Shown piece after piece: positions 1-13,443 of a stretch of 64,000 nt of DNA (position 1 is the first letter of the stretch; each line of letters opens with the position of its first letter). The stretch covers positions 116,583,033-116,647,032 of the forward strand of contig NC_089495.1 in assembly GCF_036850765.1 (NCBI RefSeq), written 5' to 3'. Under the pieces are notes generated by a model. It ran no database searches, was not told the DNA's origin, and was given only the letters and a program-made list of their open reading frames with translations. The DNA is from Saccopteryx bilineata. Lineage: Eukaryota > Chordata > Mammalia > Chiroptera > Emballonuridae. The position numbers and the translations under genes were made by a program.

Positions 1-134
1 TAGAGAGAGAGAGAGAAGTGGGGAAGGGTGGAGAAGCAGATGGCCGCTTTTTCTGTGTGCCCTGAATGGGAATAGAATCCAGGACATCCACATGCCAGGC
101 TGATGCTCTACCACTAAGCCAGCCTGCCAGGGCC
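1..134 (-). mobile_element. Rhin-type tRNA SINE, partial
   Basis: The minus-strand head and part of the body (ccagggcc end, box B and box A remnants, CT-rich segment) run off the left edge of the window. Several CpG sites are already mutated. Confidence 0.85.
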
Positions 135-393
135 ATTTTAACATTTCTAATAATACCTTTTTTTATTACAGGTGATATATTTTTATTTCTTCTCTTTTAT
201 TTGAAGTGGTAACATGTTTTAATGAACTTGTTTGAGGTTAACATGGTTATTGTGATTCTTCTGTGGTGTAGCATTGGTATTCAGTATGATGATATGCTCA
301 CTATAGTAAAAACAAATATTTTTGATGTAAACATTTTTCATAGTCTCAATAATAATAATTTTTCTATATAAGTTATTCATGTGCCAGGCATTC

Positions 394-394
394 T

Positions 395-428
<34 letters not shown>
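394..428. repeat. (TG)n then (CG)n microsatellite
   Basis: A TG run passes directly into alternating GC ending gcgcgcgcgca, all alternating purine-pyrimidine and therefore Z-DNA prone. The rest of 135-762 is AT-rich intron with nothing recognised. Confidence 0.9.
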
Positions 429-762
429 AGGTTTTAAAATATTTACAAGAAAAACTTGTATTATGGATTATTGAAGTAAAATTTTATTTGCGTTTAAAAT
501 CTGGTTTTATATTTTTCTAATAAAATCGTTTTATAAATATAGTTAAAAACAATAAAAATGAGAAAATGAAGATTTGTGTGTTTATTAGCATAATAAAATT
601 TAACTATCATAAAATGAAATAAGAACAACAAGATAATGTAATATCACCAATTAATGTATGGAAGGTCACAAGAGCTAGTTTTCTGGAACGTTTCTCTTCT
701 TTAAAATTTTAGAGTCTTATTGTTACTTTAAAATGAGTGTTTAACTTATTTTATTTTTTCAG

Positions 763-960
763 AGCACTTTCAAGTTTAAATCAGAGAGTGATATTCATTT
801 GGCAGAACATCATAAGCAGGTTTTGTATGATGGAAAACTTGCAAGCAGTATTGCATTTACATATAATGCTAAGGCCACTGATGCTCAGCTGTGCCTGGAA
901 TCCTCACCAAAGGAAAACACGTCAATTTTTGTGCATTCCCCACATGCTCTAATGCTCCAG
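763..960 (+). CDS. NBEA: NBEA exon A (66 codons, phase 0 to 0)
   Basis: The acceptor is a T-rich tract ending ttttttcag; the donor is cag|gtgggt. The frame opens [17 protein letters not shown] and ends with [13 protein letters not shown], which is the C-terminal side of the concanavalin A-like lectin fold of BEACH proteins and the strand leading into the armadillo-like region. The exon is a multiple of three and begins and ends between codons, so skipping it would keep the frame. The ATG-initiated frames seen here in other phases are shadows of this exon. Confidence 0.96.
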
Positions 961-1554
961 GTGGGTGGTTAGTAATTTGTTTTCATGATCTCATTCTTGT
1001 TCACAGTGTCTTTATTTTGCATGTCAAGCACTGCTCATCCATAAATCTGAAACTACTGTTTGGTTTTCTTTTACTTTGAATGACTAAAAAAGCAACAATA
1101 CTTTCTCTTTTTTTGTGGGCAACATACTTTCTCTGGACTTGTTTCCTTTAATAGGACTTCTGTCATTTCTTATATCTTGTATGTTCTGTAGCCTTTGAAA
1201 TAAAATTAGTTGATTAACTAAATAGATAGTTGTTAAGATAAAAATACACTTTGGTTTAAAAGCCATAGTATGTGTCTCCCTAACATAAAGTATCTGAGCA
1301 TCTTTAAACCATTAATTGTATTTCTTATTATAAACTATCTCTTGATTTATAGATTCATATTTTCAGCATAAAAATCTCAATTTAAGATATTAAATTTCAA
1401 ATTTTAATTTTATATCTGTATTAGTATTCTATAATTGAAGATTTTAAATTTTTCCAGTGTTATTTAGTTCTTTTACAAAATTATTTGGAACAAGGAAATA
1501 GTGATAACATTATTCTTCAGAAATGTAATCAACATTTTTGTTTTCTGTGCATAG
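961..1554 (+). other. intron A-B (594 bp)
   Basis: AT-rich spacer with GT-AG ends. I see no repeat family, RNA gene or other coding potential in it. Confidence 0.9.
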
Positions 1555-1688
1555 GATGTGAAAGCTATAGTAACACATTCAATTCATAGTGCAATTCATT
1601 CAATTGGAGGGATTCAGGTGCTTTTCCCACTTTTTGCCCAACTGGACAATAGGCAGCTCCATGACAGTCAAGTGGAAACAACTGTTTG
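1555..1688 (+). CDS. NBEA: NBEA exon B (44 codons plus 2 bases)
   Basis: The acceptor is ctgtgcatag|gatgtg; the donor is tttg|gtacgt. It encodes [19 protein letters not shown], then a hydrophobic stretch [12 protein letters not shown] and an acidic end DSQVETTV. The last two bases (tg) join the first base of the next exon to make a Cys codon. This is helical, armadillo-like sequence following the lectin domain. The open frame continues past the donor for only a short distance as intron read-through, so the splice site and not the ORF end marks the exon boundary. Confidence 0.96.
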
Positions 1689-4319
1689 GTACGTTTTCTT
1701 TGCGTGTGTAATTTCTAATTCTTTTCATACTAAGATTACACCTGGTATATTCCATGGTGTATGAATGCATTATACTTTGTTTTTATTCTTAAAGTTCTAA
1801 AAAAGTTTCTTTGGGAGTAAGGCAGATATATATCTATACAATATAAAAATGACCTGACACTGAGATTTTTTCAACCTTAGAGGTGTTACTTTCTTCATAA
1901 TAAATAAAATATTCTTACCAGCGGTAGCATAGTGATTATAATGTGCAGTTAAGGAAAAATGTTAGTCCTAACCTTATCCTTTGCTCATGGTTGGATTGTC
2001 CATGAAATTCTGTCAGGTTAAATAAAATTACTAGGGTAAAGTTTATTCTGAGGAATAATATTTAAGAACAGTTACATAATTTATAACTTAAATGCTGATT
2101 TTATTTTATAATGCTATTATTATAAGACTAGCACAGTGTTAATTGATATTAGCTTTTCTTTATATATGTAGTTCATGTTTGAGAGCCCAGATCTAACCAG
2201 TGGCATATTTGTGTCCATAAAATATTCATATCTTCTAAATAAGATGATTTCAACTTTTGTAGCTTCCTTGCATCAAACTCTGATTTATCTTATGTTTTAG
2301 AATCATATATGTAATATGTTAAATATCAATTTTAGCAGCTATTTTGACTGTGTGCATTGCTGTGTTTAGAGATCATAAAGGAAGGTTTTATAGGTAAATG
2401 TTAATTTCTACTTCAAAAGTAATATAGGAATGCTTCATTAGTACATACACATATATGTGAAATTCTCCATGTTTGAATTGATGAGAAAACGAGTGAATGA
2501 AGCTAAAGTGGAAAAACTTAAAGTCCATTGAAATATAACATGATTTTCTCATCTTTATTATCTAAACTAGCTATTAACAAAAATCTATAATCTATTGCTA
2601 TTAATACTGTTTCTGTTCTGGGACTGTCTTTATGTAAATGTACATGTAAACATAAATGTGATCTGTACTTTCACAAAGTTCAGCTCCCATTCACGGGGCC
2701 TGCTTTCTTGCATGTCAGTGCAGTGGAAAGGTTGCATATTTTAAGTGAATTGGAGTCCTGAGGTCATGCCCTGTTGTCATGCCACTTTGCTATGAGATCT
2801 TCAATAATTTCACTGGGAGGCAGATCAGTCTCTTGGAAAAATGAAACTTTAAGTTTCAATCCTGGATTTAAATTAAAAATGTCTTGTCTTTATCATCTAA
2901 GGAACCAGTTTACACATTATGATTAGTAATTGAAGGCCTAGTAAGTACAGTGGAAAGAAGTTGGAGAGGAAGTAGCCACTAGAAAACTTCATGTGTTACA
3001 TATTCCTTATTAATTAATATTAAATGCATGCTTATTTTAACATGAAATGGACTTTTTTTGCTTTGAGAAAGAAAAATTTGGAAGAGTATGCAGTTTGAAA
3101 TATTAAACTAAAATTATCCATAATAATTTATCTTTATGAATAGTTATTATAAAATCTTAATGCTAGAATTATATTTAACAGATTTTCTGGTCTGTTCATC
3201 CAAGGCACATGGTTATTGTTCATTGCCTATCTTTAAAACTCATTTTAGTGATTATATTTTGCTATTTAAATTGTATTCTTTTTATTATGAAGACAGTGTT
3301 AAGGGTTCAGCATTCTGGTTTTCATTTTGATTTGTTTTGAGTTCCTTTATATCACTGATTTTAATTTCCCTTGTAATAAACAATTTCAGTATTTTCAATG
3401 ATATGTATTTTCTTAAAACCAATAGAGAACATATAATAAGAAAGATAGCACTATCCTCTTTAATAATAATGCACACCCAATTCCAAATTAACCTGTGATT
3501 CAGTTATGTGTTATTTTGAATTCCTATTTATTACTTTTTTACTAATTGTGTCAAAGCCCTTGATTTCTGAGGTTCACTTCTTTGTCTGTAGTTGTGTGCA
3601 CCCATAATAATCTTGTGTCTTTTCAAGTTTCGAAGACAAACATCACAGACAAGTGTGTGCGTTAGTGATATGGTCTTTCGGTTTTTAAAATATCAGAGGC
3701 TAATTGTTAAATGGGCTTTCTCCCTCTATTTGAAGACCACATATTTTTGCTATAGGATAAGGCAAAAGGGTTGATAGAATTTCTTATGTTTTGGGTATAT
3801 CATAAATTCACAGTGATGGACAAGACCTCAAAGTAGGCTGTATCTTATTTTTAGTCAGCATTAAATTGTTACAGGGGAATGACAGTCTATTGGAATTTTT
3901 TAAATCTTCCAGAAAAAAATTAGTATATTTGTTTTGAAAATTTATTAGCATAAAGAATGCATGCCAAAAATTATAATATTATCTAATTCTTAATTACTTT
4001 TTAGAGAAATTGAGCTAAGCGCTAGACTAAGTGAGCTCTCTGCCTTCTGTGTTTTAAGCTGAAATATTTGGTTTCATGCACTTTCCTCCACTCTTTAGTC
4101 TCCTTTTTTGAATTTTTTTACTGTTTCTCTAAGACAATGTTTGTTGGTGCTGTACCATTGTTATTAACTTTGATGAGTATTACTCTATATAAGGGGCTTA
4201 GTATTAAAATAATGTATTGAAAGAATAGCTTATTTCCTGGAGCCTTTACAGGTAGACTTTATTTGTGTAAGAGAACTTTTTTGGTTTGTTTTATTATGAA
4301 GGCTATGTACTCTAGCTGA

Positions 4320-4510
4320 TATATGTGTGCCAGACTTGGGTTCAGATCCAAGTTTACTGTTTAATGTTAGTGCAACTCTGAGTTTGTCATTACCTTTTTT
4401 GTGCTTCAGTTTGTACCATTATAAAGTAGAGATAATAATAGTTTACTGGATTACTTAGATTAAATATGATAAAATATATAGATTGACATACTAAGCATGC
4501 AATACATATT
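4320..4510 (+). repeat. MIR fragment
   Basis: Core-like order: ggttcagatcc, then a cttcagtttg segment with a following AT-rich tail, as in MIR elements. It is diverged. Confidence 0.5.
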
Positions 4511-5689
4511 GGTTTTCATTAATACAGTGGATGAGGTGATCTAGAACATTACCTCTAATTACCTAATACTAGAGTTTTATATTAAAATATTAGAAGCCAT
4601 ATAAAGAATTGGTTGCTATAATAGGGGCCATATGATTTTGTATTTGAACTTTTTTCTACCATTGATGTTATTTACAATTTAGAATTACTTATTTAAGTAG
4701 GACTGTTATTTTGAATTTTGTTGTAGTGACAGAAACTGATTTTGAACTATTTTATTCATATTCTAGATAGTGGCTTAAAATTGCAGAATTTGTTAATTCA
4801 AATTTTGAACGAAATCAAACAACAACAAGTCACACAAAGCTTAGACCAGTTTAAGATGATTTTTCCTTAGCTTATTTTGTTGTTGTTTTGTTTTGTTTTT
4901 ATATAGGTATTTCCTTACTTTAAATCTCCAGGAATCACATTTCCTATACCCTTTTCTTTTAACATGTATTAATAGTTAGCCTTTATCATGGCACAAAAAA
5001 TTAACAGAAGAGTAGATAAATATTATTGAACTGAATTAACTAGCATATGTCATCACATACAGCATTTTTTATGTGATCTGTTTCTGAATAAGTAAATGCG
5101 GCAAATAGACAATTACTGTTGTGATTTTTATCCTCTTCATAATGATTCTAAAGTGTCATGATTACCTTGAATTATTCTGTCAAGTGATAAAAGCTGTTTA
5201 GGTGTTTTGTACTATTTTATATTGGACTGGTTGATGTCTCTCAGTCCAGTGAGTAGTCAGAACAGTAACTATACATATTGCCTTTCACTGGACATTTAAT
5301 AAATAATTACTAAAAGAATGAGCAGATGATTAATAAATTATCTTAGAAAGCATATTCTCATCTTGAAGTAATCATACTTTTGTATTTTGTGTCTGGGAAT
5401 GACTCTATATAATTTAGAAATTTCATTTTCCTTTGATTTGGATGTTCATATACATTGAATGCAAATGACATGTCCCTGTCAAATTTGGCCTTCCCTTCCT
5501 TCTCTTTAAGAACGCATGCTATTAAATTCTGTGGATGAGAAAATACCAGATTAAATCTTCCTCATTGTGTGACATAAGAATTTGCTTTGAAAATATAATA
5601 TGTTTTCTGGCACAAGGTATAAATGGGCTTTTGTATTTTAAACGTGAAAAGAGGAGTTCTTTTTGGAGACAGTGTGAGGTGATGAGCAG

Positions 5690-5945
5690 GACTTCTTTGG
5701 GTGTCAGACTGATGAAGACTCACACTAAGATCTGTTATGTACTGAGATGGGGATGGCTGAGGGTGTTGAGCAGCAGCAGCACGTGGTGTTTACTAAGTAC
5801 TCACTATGTGCCAGTCACTGTCTGTAACTGTATTATCTACTTCTGTTCTGCTGATGAGGGAGGGGAAAATTAAGTAACTTGCTGAAGGTCACAGAGACTC
5901 AAATGGCTGATTAGGCCCAGGGTACTAATCCTGAAACCCTTACTC
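5690..5945 (+). repeat. MIR element
   Basis: It contains tactcactatgtgccagtcac followed by a ttaagtaacttgctgaaggt segment, which are typical MIR core and 3' motifs. The ORF at 5535-5873 crosses this repeat and is not a gene. Confidence 0.8.
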
Positions 5946-6419
5946 CAGAGCCCTCCCTGGAAACCACTGTGGATAACTCTGACCATCAGTTGTGCCAGCT
6001 GTGAAATAATTTTAATAATGCCAAGCTTATTTTATTGTAGTATGAGTTAAAAGAAGATAGTATATATAAGGTATCATACTGTCTAGTATACAGTAGACAT
6101 TGAAGGCATTGAAGGAGTTTTCTATGTTTCCTCAGTAAATATTGATAGTCTGGTGATACGATGTAATTTTGTGTTCTTAAAATTTATTTTAATTTTGTTT
6201 TAACTCTGATAAATTAAAAACACCAAAACTGAATTTCGAGTGATAATTTAAATAAATTTTTGGAAGTATATAATTTTATTCTTAGAAAAGTCTTCTTTTT
6301 GTTTTTATTATGATACGGGCGGTTTGATAGACGGTCTGATAGAATATAAGACATGAAAATATAGAGAATCCCATATAATGCATTGAAGTCATGATTCTTT
6401 CGTTAAGAATATTCTTGTA

Positions 6420-6800
6420 GCCCTGGCCGGTTGGCTCAGCGGTGGAGCATCGGCCTGGCGTGCGGGGGGCCCGGGTTCGATTCCCGGCCAGGGCACATGG
6501 GAGAGGCGCCCATTTGCTTCTCCACCCCCTCTCCTTCCTCTCTGTCTCTCTCTTCCCCTCCCGCAGCCGAGGCTCCATTGGAGCAATGATGGCCTGGGCG
6601 CTGGGGATGGCTCCTTGGCCTCTGCCCCGGGTGCTGGATTGGCTCTGGTCGCGGCGGAGCGACACCCCGGAGGGGCAGAGCATCGCCCCCTGGTGGGCAG
6701 AGCAGCGCCCCTGGTGGGCGTACCGGGTGGATCCCGGTCGGGCGCATGCGGGAGTCTATCTGACTGTCTCTCCCCGTTTCCAAATACAAAAAAAAAAAAA
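6420..6800 (+). mobile_element. Rhin-type SINE, long-body subfamily
   Basis: Full-length: tRNA-like head with A box (ggctcagcggtggagc) and B box (ggttcgattcc), CT-rich segment, CpG-rich body, poly-A tail. The flanks aagaatattcttgta and aagaatatacttgta are a 15-bp target duplication with one mismatch. The body carries two ctggtgggc modules, marking the long-body form. Overlapping ORFs on both strands are shadows of the repeat. Confidence 0.95.
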
Positions 6801-8098
6801 GAATATACTTGTAATATTAATGAATTGTTAATTTGTTTAGTGAACTTAAATCAGTATTTTCCCCAAATTATTTAGCTAACCAAAGTTATTACAGTAATTA
6901 TCTTGCATTTTATAATTTCCTTAATAATTAAATAACCTTCTTAATAATTAAGTTTCATTGTAAAGTCCTAATTAGCACCAATCATATGTAAACCAACAAA
7001 ATTACCTGAAAATTTCAATTTTCACTGTGTAACTATCTAAAACAGATTTTTTCTTATATTTCAAAGTGACATAAAAATCTGTTGTCTGACTGTATATTTC
7101 CTGAACTTTAGTTCAAGGAAAAGTGCTAATTATACATATAATGTCAAAATTTTATTATATACTGTTAGCCCAACTGACATAAAAAATGAAATATGATTGT
7201 TTTCAGTAAGCAAATGAAGTGAAGTCAATACATGTTTGTAAGAATTGTCTTTCATATGGAAGTTGTTCATATATACAGGAAATAATTATTTCAGTTTCCA
7301 AAAATACTTAAATAGTTTTGAATATATACCTGTCAAGTCATAATACTTTTATATTTTCCAGAAATCTGCATCTGTCTTTTTTTGAGATGTGTATTTGCTA
7401 GTTTGCCTTTTAAAAAATATTACTATATTACATAGTAATGAATGTGTTTTTTGTTATGCAACAGACACAAAGTGCCTTTGAAGTCCATGTGAAACTACTA
7501 CTACTGAGGAGAAAAACAAACAATTTGTGTAGTGAGATTTAATGAGAGTAAAATGGAACTTACATTGATTGTACAAATTCATTCCTAAGGAGTAAAAATA
7601 AGGTACATTAAGGATTCTGCCTGAAACAGAGAAATTTTGTTTTCTGTGTTAGGCATAGTGCGTTTATAATTCAGAGTGTTTTTTATAATAAGTAATTGCT
7701 TTTCTACAATAATTGTTCCATAAAAAGTTCCCCTTAAAATTGGTGAAATCTGTTTTAATGCTATGTTAACGTGTCGTTTAGTTTACAACACATAATCTTT
7801 AATGCACTTGTTGCCTTCACTTTCCTCTGGGTGGCACAGTCACACCCTCTGTCTTTCAGTATTTCAGTCATATCTGGTCACAGAGGTATTGTTATTTTAT
7901 TCATGGAATACTATTAATTTCTTTTCTATGTCTTTATATTCCTTTTGAAAATAAGTAAGGTAAATTGTCTTATTTTAATTTTATGATAATCACGAGTCTA
8001 AAACTAAAATTAACATTATTTTTGTTTACAAGAAATATTGTCATATGCCTAAATGTATACCATTGAGCTTCAAAAGCTCGGAATTTTGGTTTTTAGGA

Positions 8099-8465
8099 TT
8101 TTTCTGAAATGAGATGCAGGGAGGCAGAGAGACAGACTCTCAAATCCCAGTGGGTTTGCCTGACCGGGATCCAGCCAGCAAACCCACTAGGGGGTGATGC
8201 TGTGCCCATCTGGGCTGTTGCTCCTTTGCTACCAGAGCCATTCTTGTGCCTGAGGCAGAGGTCTTGGAGCCATCCTTAGCGCCTGGGCAAACTTTGCTCC
8301 AGTGGAGCCTCGGCTGTGGGAGGGGAAGAGAGAGACAGAGAGGAAGGAGAGGGGGAAGGGTGGAGAAGCAGATGGGCACTTCTCCTGTGTGTCTTGGCCA
8401 GGATTCGAACCTGGGACTTCCACATTGCCAGGCCTACACTACCACTGAGCCAACCAGCCAGAACC
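8099..8465 (-). mobile_element. Rhin-type SINE, short-body subfamily
   Basis: Reverse orientation, ending in the tRNA-like head (gagccaaccagcc). The flanks aaaagctcggaatttt and aaaagctcagaatatttt form an imperfect target duplication. It is older than average: many CpGs are lost. Confidence 0.92.
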
Positions 8466-8869
8466 AAAAGCTCAGAATATTTTTAATGGAAAAGTGGGTA
8501 TAACACTGTAAGTCTCCCAAGTTTTTAGGTTCCTTACCTTTCTCTCTCCTGGAGTGATGACCTTTGTGTGCAGCGAGTGGACTCTATAAGAGAAGAATTA
8601 ATAAGGCGTCATTGGGAGATTGCAATTAGTTTGGTATTTTTATTTATTGGTTTTTATTTTAATTTGTTTCTAGGTTTATAGTCTTGTTACCTAGGCTGAC
8701 AACTCCCAAAGCTTTTGTTCTGGCTTCCTTCTATTTAGGATCATATACCCAAAACATGTGGAAAACATCTAAAACTCAAAGTGCCCTAAATAAAAATTTA
8801 TTGCCTTTTCTTCTGCACAGTTTTTATGTTTTTAACTGATTTTTGCTATAAATTGTAAAATTATTTTTA

Positions 8870-9470
8870 CTTTTGTTAAAAACTTTATTTTTTTAGAACT
8901 GTCTTACGTTTACAATAAAATTAATGGGAATCTCCCATGTACGCTTTCTCCCCGCACATACATACCCTTCTGTGTTATCATTGTTACTCACCAGAATCAT
9001 ACTTCTTAATCAGCAGTAAACCTAAATTGATATATCATAATCACACAAAGTTCATAATTTATCTTAGAGTACACTGTTGGTATTGTGCTTTCTGTGGGCC
9101 TTGATAATATTATAAAAATTATCTTTATTTCCCTAAAAATCCTGTTTTGTCTGTTCACCCCACTTCCTGAAACCACTGGTCTTTTCATTGTCTCTCTTAT
9201 GCCTGCCTTTTCCAGAGTGTCACATACTGTAGTTGGAACCATACACATGCAACCTTTTCAGATTGTTCTCTCTCACTTATTGATGTGTAATTAAAATTTC
9301 TTCATGTCTTTTCATGGCTTGATATCTCAGTCCTTTATAGCATTGAACATTTCATTTTCTGATGTAACACAGTTTATTTACTCATTTACCTACAGAAGTA
9401 TGTCTTGATTGCTTCCAGGTTTTGGCAGTTATAAGTAAAGCTGCTTTATACATTTATGGGCAGTTTGCCC
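8870..9470 (-). mobile_element. old L1 3' fragment
   Basis: Reverse-strand L1-like text (ccactggtcttttcattgtc; tgcctgccttttccagagtg) with no intact ORF. It is close to the SINE at 9507. Confidence 0.55.
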
Positions 9471-9506
9471 TCTTCTCCTCTCTTTTTGGGTCCTATAAGA
9501 GTTGTT

Positions 9507-9870
9507 GCCCTGGCTGGTTGGCTCAGTGGTAGAGCGTCGGCCTGGCGTGTAGGAGTCCCGGGTTCGATTCCCTTCCAGGGCACACAGGAGAAGTGCCCAT
9601 CTGCTTCTCCACCCCTCCCCCTCTCCTTCCTCTCTGTGTCTCTCTTCCCCTCCCGCAGCCAAGGATCCATTGGATCAAAATTGGCCCTGGGCACTGAGGA
9701 TGGCTCTATGGCCTCTGCCTCAGACGCTAGAATGGCTCTGGTTGCAATAGAGCAACGCCTCAGATGGGCAGAGCATCACCCCCTGGTGGGCGTGCCGGGT
9801 GGATTCCGGTCGGGCGCATGTGGGAGTCTGTCTGACTGCCTCCCCGTTTCCAACTTCAGAAAGAAAAAAA
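9507..9870 (+). mobile_element. Rhin-type SINE, short-body subfamily
   Basis: Full-length, with intact A and B boxes and a short poly-A. The 11-bp target duplication aagagttgttg is perfect on both sides. The body has gttgcaatagagcaacgcc and a single ctggtgggc module, which define the short-body form. Confidence 0.95.
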
Positions 9871-10984
9871 AAGAGTTGTTGATTTTTCAGTCTGATCAGC
9901 TTCATACCTGATAGGATGAAGTGGTGGCTTCCACGCTCCTTACATTCAGAACCAGAAATCCCTCTTTTGCTATTTTTTTTTTGTTACTCTCTTTTACAAC
10001 TGATTTGCTCTGGATATGGGCAAAGTTATGGAAGTGCACAGCAGAGTGAGGATGATGAAGCCCGAGTATTTTGTCAGGAGAACTGAAAAGAGGGCCCCCA
10101 GAACTGGAAATTGTCAGGGAAGAATGTGTGAAAGTAAATCTGTAAAATTAGTATGAACTCATCCCAGAGCTGTACATGTGCAGATCTGGTCTGCATCAGA
10201 GGTTCTAGCCATTGCAATAAGGCAAGACAAAGAAAACAAAAGTCATACAGGTCAGAAAGGAACAAATAGAACTACTCCTTTTAACGGAAGCCACAATTAT
10301 TCACATAAAAGTTAAGGAATTTACAAAATTCTAGCACTAATAAGTAGGTTTAAACATTTTGCAAGATGGAATTCCATGGATTGTACCATACATGCTATGA
10401 ACAATTCTATGCCCCCAAATTTACCAACCTAGGTGAAGAAACTAACTCCTTGAAAGAAACAGTCTGCCAAAACTCAAACAAGAAGACATAGACATTCTGA
10501 ATAGACCTATGATTTTAAAGAAAATTAATCATAAGTCGAGAATTCTCCAGAAACAGGATACAACAGGCCCAGATTGGTTCACTAGTGAATTCTACCAAAC
10601 ATATTTTAAAAACGTATGACAATTTTCCACAATCTCTTTAAAGAGGATAGACTCAGAGGAACTATTTTCTAACTCATTCTATAAGGCCAGGATTATGCTA
10701 ATGCCAAACCCAGAAAAAAACATTGATTAAGGAAACTATAAACAGTATGTTTGATGAACATAGATGCTAAAATTCACAACAAAATATTAGCAAATTAAAT
10801 CCAAAAATGTGTAAACAGAATAAGGCTCCACACCAAGTGGGATTTATTCAAGGTATGCAAGTCTGGTTCAAGATTCAAAAATCAGTTAATGTAATCTATC
10901 ATAACAACAGGCTAAAAAAAATTACTCATATCAATAGATGCAGAAAAAGCATTTGACGCCATCCAAAAATATTATACAAAAATA

Positions 10985-11176
10985 GCCTGACTTGTACTGA
11001 TGCAGTGGATAAAATGTCTTACCTGGAGAACTGAGGTCGCTGGTTTGAAACGCCCAGCTTGCCTGGTCAAGGCACATAAAGGAAGCCACTACTATGAGTT
11101 GATGTGTCCTTCTTCTCCCTACTCTCTCCCTCCTTTCTGTCTCTCTCCTCTCTCTAAAATTCAATACATTAAAAAA
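10985..11176 (+). mobile_element. second-family tRNA SINE in L1
   Basis: It begins gcctgact, with a B-box-like ggtttgaaacgcc, cttgcctggtcaaggcac, a CT-rich 3' part and a short A tail. It is the same family as 36598 and 60665, but older. Confidence 0.85.
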
Positions 11177-12702
11177 TGTTAAGAAAATATAAATAAATAA
11201 TTTAGATAAACTAGCAATAGAGAGAACCTTTCTGTACAGGTAACATCAATCATACTTGGTCAAAAACTCAAAGCCATCCCACTAAGACTGGATACAAGGC
11301 AAAGTGTTCCTTTTCACCACTCCATTTCAAATTTGTACTATAAGTCCTTGCTAAATGGGTAAGAGAAGAAAACAAAATACAATACATAGATTAGAAGACA
11401 TAAAACTGAATTTGTTCACAGATGGCATTAGTGTCTATATAGAAAACCAGAAAAAATCAACAAAAAACATCGAGGAACTAATAAACAATTTACAGCAAGT
11501 TTGTAGGGTGCAAAAGTAATATAAAAAACTCAATTGCTTTCCTATATACCAACAATGAAGTAGAACTTGAAATTAAAAACACAATACAAATTACATAATA
11601 CCCCCAAAATGAAATATGTATTTACAATATTTATAAATCTAACAAAATATATGCAAGTTTCTTCTCTTAAAAATACATTGTATTTCTCTATACTAATAAT
11701 GTGTAGTAGGAAACAAAATAAAAATACCTTTAATAATAGCTTCAAAATTTAAGTATTTTAAATGCAAGTGTCCAAAATATATATAGGATTTGTGTGCTAA
11801 AATCTACACATTGCTGATGAAATAAAGCAAAATCTTAAATAAAAGATAAGGTATATATTATATTCATATATAGGTAGTTTCAGTATTGTAAAGGTATCAT
11901 TAAAATGATTTGTAGATTTAACATATTAACAAATACCTGGCTGGATTTGACTGTTGATCTAGACAAGATGGTTTTAAAGTTTATGTGGAAAGTCAAAGTA
12001 ACTAGGATAGAATAAATAATTTTGAAACAGAATAAAGTTGGAGGAATCATTTATTTGGCTCTAAAACTCGCTCTAACGCTATAATGATGAAGACAGTTTG
12101 GCATGAGCAATGATAGACATATGTAACAGTGGAAAACATAGTGTTCAGAAATATTCCACACAACTCTTGATTTTTGGTGGAGGTGCAAAAGCAGTCTAAG
12201 GGAGGAAGGGTTGTTGTATGCAAAAAAAAAATTTTTTTTTACCTAAACCTCAAACTTTATACAAATTAACTTTAAATGTAAAATATAAAACTATAGAAGT
12301 TTTAGAAGAAAACAGAGGAGAAAATCTTTGTAATCTAGACTAGGTAAAGTCATATTGGATATGACACCAAAAGCATGATACATTAAAAAATAATAAATTT
12401 GACACAAAAAATGATAAATTTAACTTCCTCAAAGTTAAAGCCTTATTCTCAGCAAAAGATAAAATGAGAAAACATCCTACAGACTGGAGGAAGATGATAG
12501 AAAATTATTTATTTGACAAAAGATTTATATCAAGAATATATTAAACTGTTCAAACCTGAGAAATTATAAAATTCAATTTTTAAAAATCAGCAGAATTGAA
12601 CAGACACCTCACTAAAGTGATATAAGGGTGCGAAAATAGGACATGAAAAGTTCTTGAACACCATTAAAAAGTAGGGAAATATTTATTTAGAACACTGTAA
12701 GT

Positions 12703-12871
12703 TTCCCTGATTGGATAGCTCTGTTGGTTAGCATCATCCCAAAGTACAGGGGTTGCCGGTTCAATTCCAGATCAGGACAAATAACAGGAACGGATCGATG
12801 TTCCTGTCTCTCTCTCTCTCTCTTTCCCTTCCACTCTCACTGAAATCAGTCAATAAAGAAACAAACAACAA
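12703..12871 (+). mobile_element. VES-like tRNA SINE in L1
   Basis: A tRNA-like head with box B ggttcaattcc, then gatcgatgttcctgtctctc and a CT run, ending aatcagtcaataaag. The flanks gaacactgtaag and aaacactgtgag are a probable target duplication. The gatcgatgtt motif is that of bat VES SINEs. Confidence 0.75.
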
Positions 12872-13395
12872 CAAACACTGTGAGGTAACAACTGCACACT
12901 TAGAAAGGCCATAATAATACTCCTGGCACGGATGAAGAGCAGCGTGACTGAACACTGCATTGCTGAGGGATGCAGCTAGTCTGGCTGTTTCGCAGGTTGT
13001 TACACAGTTAAATATACACTTACTGCCTCATTCAGCCATTTTACTCCTGGGATTGTGTTTATGAGAAATGAATGAAAACTGTGTTCATACAAAAACCTTT
13101 ATTTGAACATTTGCAAATACCTTCTGTTCATAATTGGTGTTAACTCTGTATAACTCAAATGTCCACAAACTGCTGTGATCCATTCATACAATGGATTGCT
13201 ATTGAACAATTAAAAGGAATACACTTTTGATGTATGTAGCTACTTGCCCGAATCTCAAAGGCAGTATGTTGAGGTTGGTGACATTTATAAGAAACTCATG
13301 AAAAGTCAAAACTGTAGTGATGGATAAGAGATAAGGTATTACCCAATGTAATGGGTGTCAGAAGATTGTGACTGTAAAACTATAATGGATTAGGA

Positions 13396-13443
13396 CAATG
13401 GTTCTCAACCTGTGGGTCGCGACCCACAGGTTGAGAACCACTG
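13396..13443. mobile_element. 48-bp palindromic hAT derivative
   Basis: The whole element is two 24-bp arms pairing with one mismatch, meeting at gggtcgcgaccc. It is bounded by perfect 8-bp duplications GATTAGGA at 13388-13395 and 13444-13451, the length hAT transposases make. The arm ends (ggttctcaacctgtgggtcg) match the ends of the 168-bp element at 44067 and resemble SPIN hAT termini as I remember them. It lies inside old L1 3' UTR, so it is younger than that L1. Confidence 0.85.

Noticed and set aside
6282..6875. Several overlapping ORFs of 65-133 codons on both strands
   Set aside because: They all arise from the CpG-rich, stop-poor body of the SINE at 6420; similar frames appear over every other copy of this SINE in the window.
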